Origin: Physella acuta
Lineage: Eukaryota > Mollusca > Gastropoda > Physidae
Assembly (NCBI RefSeq): GCF_028476545.1
Contig: NW_026732665.1
Coordinates: forward strand, 85,001-149,000
Length of the DNA: 64,000 bases
Reading direction: 5' to 3'
Positions 35,147 to 48,027 of this stretch are shown piece by piece. The notes beneath the pieces are model-generated. The model made no database searches. It saw only the letters and a program-made list of their open reading frames with translations, and was not told the DNA's origin. The position numbers and the translations under genes are program-made. Positions within the stretch are counted from its first letter, which is position 1. The number at the start of each line of letters is the position of its first letter.

Positions 35147-38100
35147 ATGAACCACTCTACCAATGAAAATGTTCAAACTGATTTGCAGCCGGAGTTCAAC
35201 CTGTTCTCTGTGAAATCAATAAGTCATGCTCCCATCAATGTACCAGTTTGTATCAACGGTAAGAGCATCATCTTCCAATTTGATACTGGAGCATCTCTAA
35301 CTGTCATCACAAAGAAGGACTTTGACGCTGTCACAGGAGGATCAGTGCCTCTACAACCATGTCACAAGTGCCTAACAACATACACAGGTGACAATGTTCC
35401 GGTGATAGGAGAGTGTATGGTTCATGTAAGCTATAATGGTCAAAGTGTTAAACTTCCTCTTCTTGTGGTTGAAGGAAATGGACCACCATTACTAGGTAGG
35501 AACTGGTTAGTTGATCTTAAGTTAGACTGGGGGAGTATATTTTCAGTGAACAAAGCAAGAGAATCTAGTTTTACTTCAATAGATAAAGTTGTATCTGAAA
35601 ATAAAAGTGTCTTTGGTAGTTCAGGATTACTAAATGATAGAACAGTGAAGATAAGCATTAAAGACACAAATCCAAGGTACTGCAAAGCTAGAGTTCCACC
35701 TTATGCAATGAGGGATAAAATTGAAAATGAGCTAAGTAGATTGGAATCTAATGGCATCATAAAGAACGTAGACTATTCCGATTGGGCAACGCCCATTGTG
35801 CCAGTGTTAAAGAAGGATGGTTCTGTAAGAATTTGTGGAGACTATAAAGCCACACTGAATAAAAAAACAAATAGAGCTAAATAGGTACTCTATTCCTAAC
35901 ATTGAGGAAATTTCTTTGAATTTAGCAGGAGGAGACAAATTCACTGAATTGGACTTTAGTCATGCTTACACTCAACTAGAACTGCATCCAGATTCAAAAG
36001 TCTATACGACAATAAACACACATAAAGGACTCTACCATTATGAAAGACTATGTTTTGGTATATCATCTAGCCCTGGAATTTTCCAAGCTGTCATGGACAG
36101 TATTTTTAAGGACATTCCAAATGTTTGTGTTTACTTTGACAATGTGTACATAACTGGTAAGAATGACACTGAACATCTTAAAACACTTGATAAAGTCTTG
36201 AAAATAGTTGGTGAAAAAGGTTTAAAGATAAACAAAGATAAATGTCAATTCATGCTGACAGATATTAGTTTTCTTGGTTATATTTTAAGCAAGCAAGGTA
36301 TCAGATCTCAACCTGAGAAAACAAAAGCCATTAAAGAAGCACCCAAACCTGAAAATACCCAACAACTAAGAGCTTTTTTGGGCTTGATAAATTACTATGC
36401 GAAGTTCATAGGGAATCTGTCTGGTAAACTATCACCACTGTACAAGCTGCTGCAGAAAAATGCAACTTGGCACTGGGGTAAACAACAAGATGCTGCTTTT
36501 AATGCAGCAAAAGAAGCTTTGTCTTCTGACACCTTACTAACTCACTATGACCCAGGGAAAAGACTTATCTTAACATGTGATGCTTCACCAGATGGCGTAG
36601 GAGCAGTCTTGTCCCACATAGATGAAAAGGGTGACAGACCCATTGCTTTTGCCAGTAGATCTTTGAACCAGGCTGAGAAAAATTGTTCTCAGTTAGATAG
36701 GGAAGGCTTAGGCATCATTTTTGGTGTTAAGAAATTTCACAACTTTCTGTTTGGTAGGGAGTTCACCATCTTTACAGATCATAAACCATTGCTAGTTTTG
36801 TTTGGGGAAAACAAACCCCTGCCAGAGCATGCCTCACCAAGAATTCAAAGATGGGCTATCACACTAACTGCATAAATTATGAATTGAAATACAAACCTGG
36901 ATCTGAGAATAGTGCAGATAGTCTTAGTCGTTTACCTTTAAAAAACCAAAGCCTTAGTTATGTACCAGAAGATGTATTTGTTCTTTTCACTATCATGGAT
37001 AACTCCAATATAAATGTTTCCACAAGGTTTGCTCTCAATATTCATACTTCAATGTGTGATTTTATTTGTCAACACCCCTCTTGTTGGACTTATCAAAAGT
37101 TCCCTGGGAGAAATAAAAACCTTTGTGAAGATAATATAAAAGATGGAGAAGATGCAGTCCATTATCAGTCAGAGTTGCCTAAACAAAGTATTTGTAACTT
37201 GATAAATGATTATGGTGGTATGGCAATTTCAAATGCTTTAAAAGAGAATACATTAAATAAGAAGGAATGTGATCATCAAACAACTTTGCTAACATCATTA
37301 GCACTTACAGAAACTAAAAGTGTAACATCAAAAGAAAAAAAGATTTTTGCCATTTAATAAACCCACTTCAAATACTGGATCACAGTTGCAAATTGATATG
37401 GTCCAGGATATTACTTTTAAACAGTATTTTTGGTTACCAAAAAGCACTATCAGATTACCTGAGAAAATTGATCAATCAAAAAAATCTATGTCAGTTAAGG
37501 ATCTGAATAATAGCATAATACTTTCAGATGCCAATTCAAAAATAATTCCATTATATCAGAAAAAAACATCCCAGGATAAACCTGAAAAATTAATTAACAA
37601 GCCAAATACATCTGAAACTTCTAGGTATTTGGAAATCAAAAGTAAATACCAAAACAGAGGAATCTAAATGTGACCATGAAAGAGTAAACAGGTTCTTAGC
37701 CAAATACTGCACAACTCCTCATATAACAACAGGTGTTGCACCATGCGAATTGCTGTGTGGTAGGAAAATTAAAACTCACCTTGACCTACTACATCCAACT
37801 GTTCAAAAGTCTGTTTCCCAACATCAACATACACAAAAATTAAATCATGACAAAACATCCATTGAAAGAGAATTTGGTGTTAATGATAATGTGTATCTGA
37901 GAAGTTATGGGAGAGGGGAAAAATGGATGCCAGGTCAAATTGTTCAATGTACAGGACCTGTGTCTTATAAAGTAAAAACAAATGATGGACTTATTGTCCG
38001 TAGTCATGCAGACCAGTTAAAAATAACTTGTGCAGATAATAAGTGTGAATCTGTCAATCCCACCAAATCTGATCAGTTCACACCAACTCAGTTTGTTCCA

Positions 38101-38292
38101 CAACCAAGTTCTGTTGATATGAGTGAACCAAGTAGTCTAGAGTCAGAAAATGTAAATTCTGGAATTAATGATTTAGATCCTAGACTTCCTGAGATAGAGA
38201 ATCCAGATGGTCAGAATCTTGAGTCATTAAATCAAAAGCCACTGAGAAGGTCAAACAGGACAATCAAAGTCCCAGATAAGTTAGACCAATGA
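35147..38292 (+). pseudogene. pol region of Mag-like element (broken)
   Basis: Recognisable parts: aspartic protease (FQFDTGASLTVITK), RT (LKKDGSVRICGDYKATLN; ELDFSHAYTQLEL; FGISSSPGIFQAVMD), RNase H (LTCDASPDGVGAVLS), and near the end a tail stretch (VYLRSYGRGEKW, DGLIVRSHADQLK) like the C-terminal region of Ty3/gypsy integrases. The region between RNase H and the tail is not recognisable. It is a broken retroelement gene and is described only as a fossil. Confidence 0.75.
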
Positions 38293-38712
38293 TTTTAAAG
38301 GTCAAAAGGACTTTGACATCATTGTTTTGTATTTTAATTATGCTGTGGCATATTATGCATTGTTTGTAAGGGTGTAATCTACCAAATGATTCAAATCATA
38401 TAATGTTCATGTTGCAATATATTTGGTGATTTTAGGATACTATCATTTGTTCTATTGAGAGATGTGTTGTTGTTTACTAAGGGTAAAGGGATGTAATATA
38501 TTGAGAATTGTGAAGTCAAGGGAACTCACTCTTCTCGTATTAGTCTTATATTTATAATGTTATTTTGAGTGAAGTCCCTTGTTAATATATATGTTTATCT
38601 CTCGTCACTTCCTGTTCCTGTTTTCCATCATGTAGCTGAATTAAAGACTAGTTAACAATCAACGCGTGGCTTCTCGTCAGTGTATAATAATAGAACGGCC
38701 CAATCCACCACA

Positions 38713-39198
<486 letters not shown>

Positions 39199-41499
39199 TT
39201 AGGAAATTTTCTTCGGAAATAACTCAATATGTTTATCTACTTTTTATCGCAGTTAAGCAGCTTTATACCGCAGTTAAGCAGCTTCATACTGTTACTGTAC
39301 TAATTAATTGTTTAATGAAGTTAATATGTTACTCTAAAATAACATTGAAAGTCTTGTCTAATTGCAATTTAATGTTTACCTTATAAACAACTTTTTAAAA
39401 ATTACAATGTAACAAAAGTAGCAATCAAGTTTTATTTTACCACTAAGCTAATTTAAACTGTACTAATCTAGTGTAGATTCTAGATGTACTCCTGTTTTCA
39501 ATTTTAAATAGGGACCTAATGCCGTATATTCTTTTAAAGATTGGATTGGTAAAAATATTTGCCTTCAACTGTAAAGATCCTAGATTAAGATTAGTTACAA
39601 TTTGAAAGTTTTAGGTTCATGTGATGGAAAAATGAAATGGACCAGGTTAACTAAAATTAGAAAGGGTCTGACTTGTGAACCAAAGTTAATCATTTTGATA
39701 GCCAAGCCACATCGATATTGTTAGGGGTCATCCGCGTTTTTTTTGACGATATTTACCTCCCTTCTCTCCTACAAAAGCCAGACTCCTCCCTCCCTCCTCG
39801 AATTGAATTTTTTTTAACATCCATTTTTTTTTCTAAAATATTGACTGAGGTCGACCAACATAGGGTATTTTATTCAATTTCTATTACAATGTTTTACAAG
39901 TTTTCCAAAACGCGTAATAGCGGCTAAAATGCAGTTGTTTCTAACATTACTTTTTTTTTTAAAATACAAAAATATGACGTTACACTATCTTACGAGTGAG
40001 ACGTTATTAATGGAAGACCCTTTATTATAAATTTAAAAACAGTCTGTACGTATTTTTTCTTCCACAAACAAGACACGGTCGTAGTCACATTGAGTTTAGT
40101 ATTTTTTTTAATCTGTAAGCCCACGAAACATACGTATTGCAGGAACAGCTATTTGAAATTGACTGTGACGTCATTTTTTTTTCAACAAGCGATACCGAAC
40201 ACGTACTTGGGGTCAAGGTGAGGTCACAAGAGCCACCATTGCTACGAGGTGGGGCGGGTTAGTCTAGTCCTCGTAGTCACCTTTTGCAAGGATATTAATT
40301 TGAGATTGCGAAATAAAATAGAATCAGAGAGAAACTGTAGATTTAGGCGGGTTAAAATACCGTTAGATATATTAGGCTATATCGATAGCTAGATTATCAG
40401 GCTTAAGAGATGTAAGTTTCATATGAATAACTGCATTATTTTAGATTACCTTTTCCCGTGTTTTTGATAAATAGTTAACTGAAAATATCAGCGAAAAATT
40501 TGGACTAAAAAATTGTGCTTTGAAAATTTCGTAAGTCCGCCGAAATTTCGAATCTTAATCTACATTTAATCTTGATCTAGCACCGTCAGACCTAGCGCAA
40601 TCGACCAATCGAAAAGAAATGCGCATATTCGAGTGTCCGTTTGACCTAAGTACAGTAGTTGTCGACTTAAATTTAAATACGAATAAGTGGAATGAGCATA
40701 TCGGCCCTTTCCGTAGAAGACATTTCCGTTTTTTTTTCCTAATGTAAGCCCTGCTAGGGGGGGATACCTTAAAATCTATCTTACCCTTCCCTAGGCTTAT
40801 CTAACTAACTACTGTCCGGTCAGTGCAAGCCCGGCTAAACCCAGGCTGGTTAATAACCTAACCTTAGTCTAAATTAAAAACAAAAAAACTTTAACAATAA
40901 TATAAAATTTATTTCACAAAATAATAAATATGGAACCAAAAGTTATTATAAAAAAACCAGAACCTAGATCTAGACAAAATAAAACACTCAAGACATACAA
41001 AACAAACAGAACTCAACGAAACAAAACACCCAATTTCGGACTTCGTCGTTACCATACACCATATAAACGTGTCACAGAAACTCTTTAACACACAGGCCTC
41101 GACATTCCAGCCGAATGTCCCTCCCTGTCGACACCCCACATTCACGAACAAAGAAACCAATACTACGAACAAAGAAACCAAAGCTACGCACAAGAAAATA
41201 GTCCCTAATACAACAATAACTTACATTCAGGATATAAAGTGGAGCCACACTCCAAAACAAAGTTTGCATAAATAATAACATTAAAATATAAACAAGACAC
41301 AATAACCAGGCTACAAACCATTGTAAAATCAAAATCATATCAGCGCCATAATAGCGGACTACTTAACTAAAAACCACAACAATCCTCAAAGGAACATAAA
41401 AAGCGACATTCGCCTTCTTAGTTACAAATAATTATAATAACAGATAAACACACTCCAGCCGCTCACATACACGCCCCTTAAAGCTTGCGGTCACTGCAA

Positions 41500-41700
41500 G
41501 CTAAATAACTTGAAAAAAATCAGCCCACAGGGCACAATCATAATTTTACAAAAATACAAAAACTTTGCACACTCACAATTTTGCAAAAGAACTTGCAAAA
41601 AAATCAGCCCGCAGGGCACAATCATAAATTTTACAAAAAAATCAGCCCACAGGGCACAATCATAAATGTTACAAAAAACAAAATTCTGCAAAAAAATCAG
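41500..41700 (-). repeat. 40-bp tandem-like units near the 3' LTR
   Basis: Three to four imperfect copies of AAAAAAATCAGCCC(A/G)CAGGGC followed by ACAATCATAAATTTTAC. The core GCCCACAGGGC is a small palindrome. They lie between the gag end and the purine tract. Confidence 0.65.
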
Positions 41701-43192
41701 ACGATGTGGCTGTAGCAGCCGGCGGTACAACTTTGACCGGCCTTGGGGAGGGCGGTTGAGCCTTGGGAGGCACATATCTCCTAATCTGTGTACTGGCCAC
41801 CCGGCGGGTACCAGAAGGGCCATCTTTCTTTTTAATGGCGTAACCCCCGCCGGTGATCGGAGGTAATTCGACAACGACATAAACTGTCGGGCCGTCCAGG
41901 TCTGCCATTTTGCGTCTGCCAAGTGGGGGTTGTCTCAGAAGGACCAGGTCGCCTATGGCCAGTTCAGCTACAGGTGCCTTTTTGACCTGTTTGTCCTTCT
42001 TGCTTGACTCTGTCTGGGGGCATGCCCCAGCACCACCACCCGGTGCCTTAATTAAGGATGGGTTAGGTGGAACCATTGCCTCTAGTTCCTCAGATTGGTC
42101 CACCTTTACACTGGTTATGCTGGCGCGTAGGCAGGATGTTGGGCCTGATACCACTGACGGATCTGGGTGAAAAGGTTGGTCTAATGGCTGTACCACCTTG
42201 TCGTCCTTCATTCTGGAGTCTCCTTCCGTCGTCTGAATGGTTGGTACACTCTTGGCAGGCACCAGAGTCCTTTCGCGGGGGCGGAGGACCTTGTCCCCTC
42301 GCCATACCTTCGGTGTCACTTGATTCCCTTTGGGCACATATTTCTTTGCCATATGGCAATGACGGGCGAGGTGACCCCTCTGGTGACAGTTAAAGCAGCC
42401 CTTTGATTGGACCTCCGTGCGCTTGCGAGGTGCTTGGCGCACATTGGAAAATTTGGGGTCCCGCGTAAAGTGCTTCAGCAGAGCAGCAAGCTGCTCTGTG
42501 AGCCTGTTGACTTTGTCCTCCAGCTTGGACCTGAACGAACATTTTTCAATGGGCCTGGCATTTATTGCTGCCACGTAGGCAGGTTCAGCAAGAGGGTCCT
42601 CGTCTCCAGACCATCGAATGGCCGCATCACGTATGGCCAGGAAGGGGATCTTGGGGTCCCGGAAAATCAGCTCGTGCAGATGGCGTCTGACTGTGGCCTG
42701 GCTCAGGTTTTCCACAAACTGGTCTCGAAGAAACCCTGCATCAGTCTGTGGGACCTGCAGGGCACTCTGCCTCGTAACCAGGGTCTTGAAGGCCCTGTGC
42801 AGTCGGTGCGAGTAGGCCCTCACCGACTCGTGTTGGCCCTGTACAACCATCTGAAACTGGGCCATGAGCTGCGGTACTCTCCTCTTCTCGCCGTACACCT
42901 CTCTGAGGAGCCTGAGGGTGGCTTCTGGGTCGTGCTGCAGGTCATCACCCCTGCAGCTCAGCTCCACTCTCACCGCTTCCCCCAGGTACTGCCAGAGGAG
43001 GTCCTTCCTCTCTTCTACTGAGAGGTTTCCCCTGGCCCTCCAGAGGGACTGGACCTCTTTGATGAACCGGTCCACCTCATAGCCATGGCTGTCCCCATGG
43101 AACCTCCGGATTAGGATCTCCCTGGGTGGAACGATGATGATGGTTGGTGCCACCTCCGCCATCTCGTCCGAATTGGGTGTTTTAAACAACAA
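41669..43192 (-). CDS. Gag protein with C-terminal GPY-like region
   Basis: 507 codons on the minus strand (retroelement fossil). Parts: gag capsid-like region (about 1-200; PPREILIRRFHGD, VYGEKRRVPQLM, RDQFVENLSQATVRRHL), zinc knuckle (CFNCHQRGHLARHC, about 270), a basic/Pro-rich linker, then at about 400-480 a region like the integrase C-terminus of other Ty3/gypsy elements (AIGDLVLLRQPPLGRRKM, TQIRRYVPP). The gag is related to that at 13311 (PRESHINKFYGD; SPEERLRLL against SVEERKDLL). The combination in one frame is unusual. The start could be the first or second methionine (MLFK or MAEV). Confidence 0.82.
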   Translation of the reverse strand: MLFKTPNSDEMAEVAPTIIIVPPREILIRRFHGDSHGYEVDRFIKEVQSLWRARGNLSVEERKDLLWQYLGEAVRVELSCRGDDLQHDPEATLRLLREVYGEKRRVPQLMAQFQMVVQGQHESVRAYSHRLHRAFKTLVTRQSALQVPQTDAGFLRDQFVENLSQATVRRHLHELIFRDPKIPFLAIRDAAIRWSGDEDPLAEPAYVAAINARPIEKCSFRSKLEDKVNRLTEQLAALLKHFTRDPKFSNVRQAPRKRTEVQSKGCFNCHQRGHLARHCHMAKKYVPKGNQVTPKVWRGDKVLRPRERTLVPAKSVPTIQTTEGDSRMKDDKVVQPLDQPFHPDPSVVSGPTSCLRASITSVKVDQSEELEAMVPPNPSLIKAPGGGAGACPQTESSKKDKQVKKAPVAELAIGDLVLLRQPPLGRRKMADLDGPTVYVVVELPPITGGGYAIKKKDGPSGTRRVASTQIRRYVPPKAQPPSPRPVKVVPPAATATSSDFFAEFCFL

Positions 43193-44211
43193 ACGATTCC
43201 TACACTAAACAAAAATTAAACAAATATGGTTCCATAAAGGGCCTATCAAGAAAAAAATTTAACTAAGCTACACCTAGCCCTAGCAAAAAAACAAAAATTT
43301 AACTAGACTAAAGCACTGACCCCACTCGTGCTACCAATTTGTAAGCCCTGCTAGGGGGGGGATACCTTAAAATCTATCTTACCCTTCCCTAGGCTTATCT
43401 AACTAACTACTGTCCGGTCAGTGCAAGCCCGGCTAAACCCAGGCTGGTTAATAACCTAACCTTAGTCTAAATTAAAAACAAAAAAACTTTAACAATAATA
43501 TAAAATTTATTTCACAAAATAATAAATATGGAACCAAAAGTTATTATAAAAAAACCAGAACCTAGATCTAGACAAAATAAAACACTCAAGACATACAAAA
43601 CAAACAGAACTCAACGAAACAAAACACCCAATTTCGGACTTCGTCGTTACCATACACCATATAAACGTGTCACAGAAACTCTTTAACACACAGGCCTCGA
43701 CATTCCAGCCGAATGTCCCTCCCTGTCGACACCCCACATTCACGAACAAAGAAACCAATACTACGAACAAAGAAACCAAAGCTACGCACAAGAAAATAGT
43801 CCCTAATACAACAATAACTTACATTCAGGATATAAAGTGGAGCCACACTCCAAAACAAAGTTTGCATAAATAATAACATTAAAATATAAACAAGACACAA
43901 TAACCAGGCTACAAACCATTGTAAAATCAAAATCATATCAGCGCCATAATAGCGGACTACTTAACTAAAAACCACAACAATCCTCAAAGGAACATAAAAA
44001 AGCGACATTCGCCTTCTTAGTTACAGATAATTATAATAACAGATAAACACACTCCAGCCGCTCACACTAATTTTTAAAACTTCGTAAAAAAATCGACAAA
44101 AATTGAAAGTCGGCGAAAAATTCGGCAAAAATTAAATCAGCGGAGGAAAATCGCAACTGAAACGGAAAAATCGGATTTCCGCTAAAATTCGGAAAAGTCA
44201 CATCCCTGAAA

Positions 44212-45540
44212 CCTTTTCTGACAAAAAAACAAATTCAAATGGCTTAACTTCTAAATGAATTTTCTTGTGCTTGTTTAAAGTAGAATTGTCTGAAAACTTT
44301 TTATGACAATCATCACATTCATGTGGCTTATCACCAGGATGAACTCTTTTGTGCTTTGTAAAATTAGATTTGATAGAAAACTTTTTATGACAAACATCAC
44401 ATTCATATGGCTTATCTCCAGAATGAACTCTTTTGTGTTTAAATTAGAACGGTCTGAAAACTTTTTCTGACAAAAAACACATTCAAAAGGCTTAACTTCT
44501 AAATTATTTTTTGTGTGCTTGTTTAGAGTAGGACTGTCTGAAAACTTTATATGACAATCATCACATTCATGTGGCATTTCTGCAGAATGAACTCTTTTGT
44601 GTTTTGTAAAATTAAATTTGATAGAAAACTTTTCATGACAAACATCAGATTCAAATGGTTTATCTCCTGAATGAATTCTTTTGTGTTTCGTTAAATCAGA
44701 GTTCCTTAAAAACCCTTTGTGACAAAAATCACATTCATATGATTTATCTCCTGAATGAACTCGTTTGTGTCCTGTTAAAACAGAATAGCAAGAAAACTTT
44801 TTATGACAAACATCACATTCATGTGGCTTATATCCAGAATAAATTTTTTTATGTTCATTTAACCTAGAATTATCTGAAAACCTTTTATGGCAAGCATCAC
44901 ATTCAAGTGGCTTCTCCCCTACTTGAGCTTGTTTATTCAAGTTAGATCTTTGAAAAAACTGTTCATGACGAACATGAGGATAAACAGAGTGATATGTTTT
45001 GTCTTCAGAGAGTGTTAGCTTTTCTTCAAGTCCATTTTGTTGTTTGTCCTCAGAATCTAAAAAAATTGTCCATAAATCTGGTTTTATATCTTTGTTGGTT
45101 GATAAAGTTTCTAACTCTGGATTCATATCTTCCGTAGATGATAAAGTTTCTAATTCTGGTTTTATATCTTCACTGGTTGATAAAATTGCTGATACAGCAG
45201 GTTCCACATCTTTAAAATTTAAAAATCCTGTTGTTACATTTTGAGAAGTTAGAAATGTCATATTATGTTTTACATCATCAAAAGATGATAATGTACATTC
45301 TGCATTTATGTCTTTAGAAGACGAAACGTCTAGCATAACATCAGTTTCAACATCTTGTGAAGATATAAACGTCATGTTTGGTTTCATATCATGGAAAGTC
45401 AAAAATGTTGATAATTCTGTTTTTATATGTCAGCAGAAGATGAAAACACTGCAGATAGATCTGGCTTCACATCTTCAGAATTTGAAAATTCTGTTAATTC
45501 AACTGACTGTACATCTAAATCACCAGTTGCCTCTTCCATG
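44212..45540 (-). pseudogene. C2H2 zinc-finger gene, unit 3 copy (N-terminus and first fingers, broken)
   Basis: The ATG at 45540 gives MEEATGDLDVQS, matching MGEATGDLNLQS of the intact gene. A 2-bp insertion near 45425-45428 (TTTTATATG against TTTTATG) shifts the frame; the rest stays open from 45402 to about 44440. The acidic region keeps SEDIKPEL and EDMNPEL units but is shorter. Fingers follow (CDACHKRF, CDVCHKKF, CDFCHKGF, then degenerate ones with lost Cys/His), and a second frame change lies near 44445. The array is cut at 44212 by a mobile element and continues at 39165. An alternative start downstream of the shift is possible, but a pseudogene is more likely. Confidence 0.8.
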
Positions 45541-45544
45541 TTGC

Positions 45545-46079
45545 ACTGCTTCTTATAAATGAACTGGGGATTAAAATTTTTAATGTTAAAGTGGTGATTA
45601 TATAAATCAGAACTAGTTTTTGTTTTTTTTGCGGAATGAAATCTCAAGTCTAGTATTTTAATTATAATTCAATTGTAGCATGTGCAGAAAAATTAAAATT
45701 ATGGGTGCTATTATTGTATTAGTAATTTTTTTTTAGTATATTGATTTTTTATTGGGCCGACAGTAGCTGCATGGATAATTTTGGATAATTTTAAAATCCT
45801 TTTTTTGTCTTGGCATCTGAGCAAGCTAGATAATTAAATGTGGTCTCTAATGGTCTGTTAAATGTCATGGTATACGCGAAATAACAGAATATTTTATTTT
45901 AAAATTTCATAATTCAACCTATTCTATACATCCATTGTAACTTAGAATAAACTAGTATGCAGTTTTTTCTGACAGGGGCAGACATTCTACCCCCACAATC
46001 TCACAGTGAAAAAAAAAATGATTTTTTTAAAGTACTATTTCCTGTCATTTCTATTAGCACTGTAATGACATAAAAAATT
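45545..46079. other. Upstream remnant of block A, then no gene
   Basis: Bases 45545-45610 match the upstream DNA of the other zinc-finger copies (CTTCTTATAAATGAACTG, GTTAAAGTGGTGATTATA). After that the similarity ends and nothing is recognised to 46079. Confidence 0.6.
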
Positions 46080-46750
46080 TTTTAGCGCAATTTCCATTCT
46101 GGAGAATTGCGTTTATTAACTCGTCTTTTCTGGGAATGTATGAATGGATGGATGGATGTGTGTCCGCAGCTTTAAGTCGTATCTCCTCCTCAACGAAGCA
46201 ATATCGAGGACTAGTTCCAAAGCAATTATGTTAAGCAAATTACGAGGATGAACATAGGCCATAAAAATTCCGGGTTTCTTTCATGGATTTCCCGGAAAAG
46301 CCAAAAAACCTCGAAAAAATGCAGTTTTTTTCCATATCTCGGCAACCAGACCACTTAGCGACTTGAAACATGTACCAATCGATTTCTGCCATAATTTAGA
46401 ACAATATTGCCGAAGAAAGTTTTCAAAAATATCCTTTCGTTTGGTCACAAAATGTTTTTTGAATTAATTAAAATTTGGACCGAATTAGTAGGCATTTTAT
46501 GCAACCACACCACACGCGTCATCACGTTCAATAGCTGCGCCATCACGTTCAATGGCTGCGACGTCACGTTCGGTAGCTGGGCTCGCAATGGTTTTTAGTC
46601 ATGTTACTCTATTGTTAATAAAACATGTAAAATACTGAAAAAAATTAATAAAAAACGTTTTAATAACTAACCAATGGTTTTACTAACCCTGCTCTTGATT
46701 TACGCTACGACAGAGCTATTTTTAGATAACACAAGGAAATTGCGCTAAAA
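46080..46750. mobile_element. 0.67-kb TIR element
   Basis: Perfect 16-bp inverted ends: TTTTAGCGCAATTTCC at 46080-46095 and GGAAATTGCGCTAAAA at 46735-46750. TGACA/TGTCA lies just outside both. The interior has three head-to-tail 21-bp units (46516-46578, GCG.C.TCACGTTC...) and a short 63-codon frame without known similarity. No transposase is seen. Non-autonomous; superfamily not assigned. Confidence 0.72.
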
Positions 46751-47050
46751 TTGTCACTAGACTTTTTTTAATTACTTGTTTTTTTATACAAAGAAAGCTT
46801 CAAGTGAAAAATTAGGTAAGTTTGAACCTGTTAGTTATAATTTTAGCAGAAATGAGAATAACTTTACAAAAGAACCATTTTAAATTTAACTAAATTTTAA
46901 AGCAAAAAGTTTATTAATAAGCACAAAATTAAACAAAAAGATCAAGAAATTAGAGAATTAAAGTCAGCTGTTAGAAAACATCTAAAAACAATGAATTAGA
47001 AGTAGAAAACGATAATCTCAAATGTTTACTATTAGAGGAAGAGGAGGATA

Positions 47051-47662
47051 ATGAAATTAAATCTAAAACTGGTAGGACTTATGACAAATAAGAAAAAGCA
47101 TTTATCATCCCCTGCTAAGCCATATCCCAGTAGGAGTGTAGGTGGCACTTTTAATAATTTATCTTCTACGGTCCATAAAAAGTGGCTCAAATGTGTGCTA
47201 CACCACAACCAGTTAGCTAGGATGGAATATGAACCAGGAGTGCTGGCAATGGTTCAAGCAGGTGAAACTATTGACAACTGTGAGGTTGCAACCATTGCAT
47301 CTGATGCAACTACAGTTGTTGATAAGAATTTAGACACATTTTACTTGTCCACATCTCCCCAGATAAACTACACCATCTCTACAGCCAGACTTGCAGGCGG
47401 CAGGACATATGACTATGCCAGGCATATTCTGACTGCTCTAAAGGAAGTGGCTTATACTTATGCCGAGTACAACCAGATGCCACAACTTGTGGTGATGAGC
47501 TCTCTGAAGGCAAAGTACAGGAGCTACTTAACTGACAGAGCACCAGTCAACAAGTGTGTCCTCCAGATGCTGGAAGATGAGCTGAATGTGCTCCAGCAAA
47601 CTGCAATATTCACCCTTTGGACACCATTGCAACAAGTGCCTGCACCAACCTCAGCTAGCTGA
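47051..47662 (+). pseudogene. Fragment of an unrecognised, probably transposon-derived gene
   Basis: A 203-codon frame with protein-like composition (IDNCEVATIASDATTVVD, YTISTARLAGGRTYDYARHI, SLKAKYRSYLTDRAPVNKCV). The last 25 or so codons read differently, and the neighbouring frame looks like a natural continuation (LNCNIHPLDTIATSAC, then CQWEGWCSCVFNL), so a 1-bp frame change near 47600 is likely. Upstream (46890-47050) another frame reads like a coiled coil (QKDQEIRELKSAVRKHL), pointing to a second break near 47000. I do not recognise the family. The coil and the DATT...Y region suggest a DNA-transposon-type or domesticated protein, but this is a guess. Confidence 0.45.
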
Positions 47663-48027
47663 ACAGAGAGTGAAACATCCAGGCTGTCAGTGGGAAGGAT
47701 GGTGCAGCTGTGTCTTTAATTTATAACTTATCTAAACTGAGGTTAGTATTAAAGAAAAATTTATAAAATATATTGTATTGATGTGTGCATCTATCTCTCT
47801 CTGTATATATATATATAATGTATATGAACTAAATTTCAGATATAGTTATAAAGGAGTCCCATGTGCATTCAACTGTTTCTTGAAGCAGAATAAAGTCAGG
47901 TCAGCCTATGGCACACTCCAGTGAACTTGACTAAACAAAAAAATATTTGACCTGTGACCTTCATTAAAACAATTTATTTTTGTGTTTTTTTAATTATTAA
48001 TAAACATGTGCTTAATCTTACCCGATA
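47663..48027. other. No gene seen
   Basis: AT-rich DNA between the decayed frame and a TIR element end; contains a short TA-rich run at about 47805-47820. Confidence 0.5.

Larger units (their letters stand above)
33978..38712 (+). mobile_element. Ty3/gypsy (Mag-like) LTR retrotransposon fossil
   Basis: The LTRs are 33978-34197 and 38492-38712, about 220 bp, TGTAATATA...CCACCACA, with about three differences. The primer-binding site starts TGGCGACGAGGATGGG just after the 5' LTR. A purine tract (AAGGGTAAAGGGA) precedes the 3' LTR. Parts in order: gag, protease, RT, RNase H, and an integrase tail with a GPY-like stretch. An integrase core is not recognised. The copy is broken, with several breaks. 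The flanks do not match (GTTAAC against GAACTC). The left flank is block B spacer and the right flank is inside a zinc finger, so the surroundings were rearranged. Confidence 0.85.
40743..44066 (-). mobile_element. Gag-only Ty3/gypsy LTR element (TR-GAG-like), young
   Basis: The LTRs are 43340-44066 (5' in element sense) and 40743-41467 (3'), about 726 bp, TGTGAGCGG...CTTACA on the minus strand. They differ by about one substitution and two 1-bp length changes, so insertion is very recent. Flanked by CTAA on both sides (40739-40742, 44067-44070). A primer-site-like TTGGTAGCACGAGTGGGG follows the 5' LTR and a purine tract (AAGGGGCG) precedes the 3' LTR. The only gene is a 507-codon gag-like frame ending in a GPY-like stretch. 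No RT, RNase H or integrase core is seen. It looks whole as a gag-only element. It is nested in the hAT-like element. Confidence 0.85.

Noticed and set aside
40909-41338. Open frames of 94, 88 and 68 codons, repeated identically at 43507-43936
   Set aside because: They lie in the two LTRs of the gag-only element; identity reflects LTR copying, and no protein-like feature is seen.
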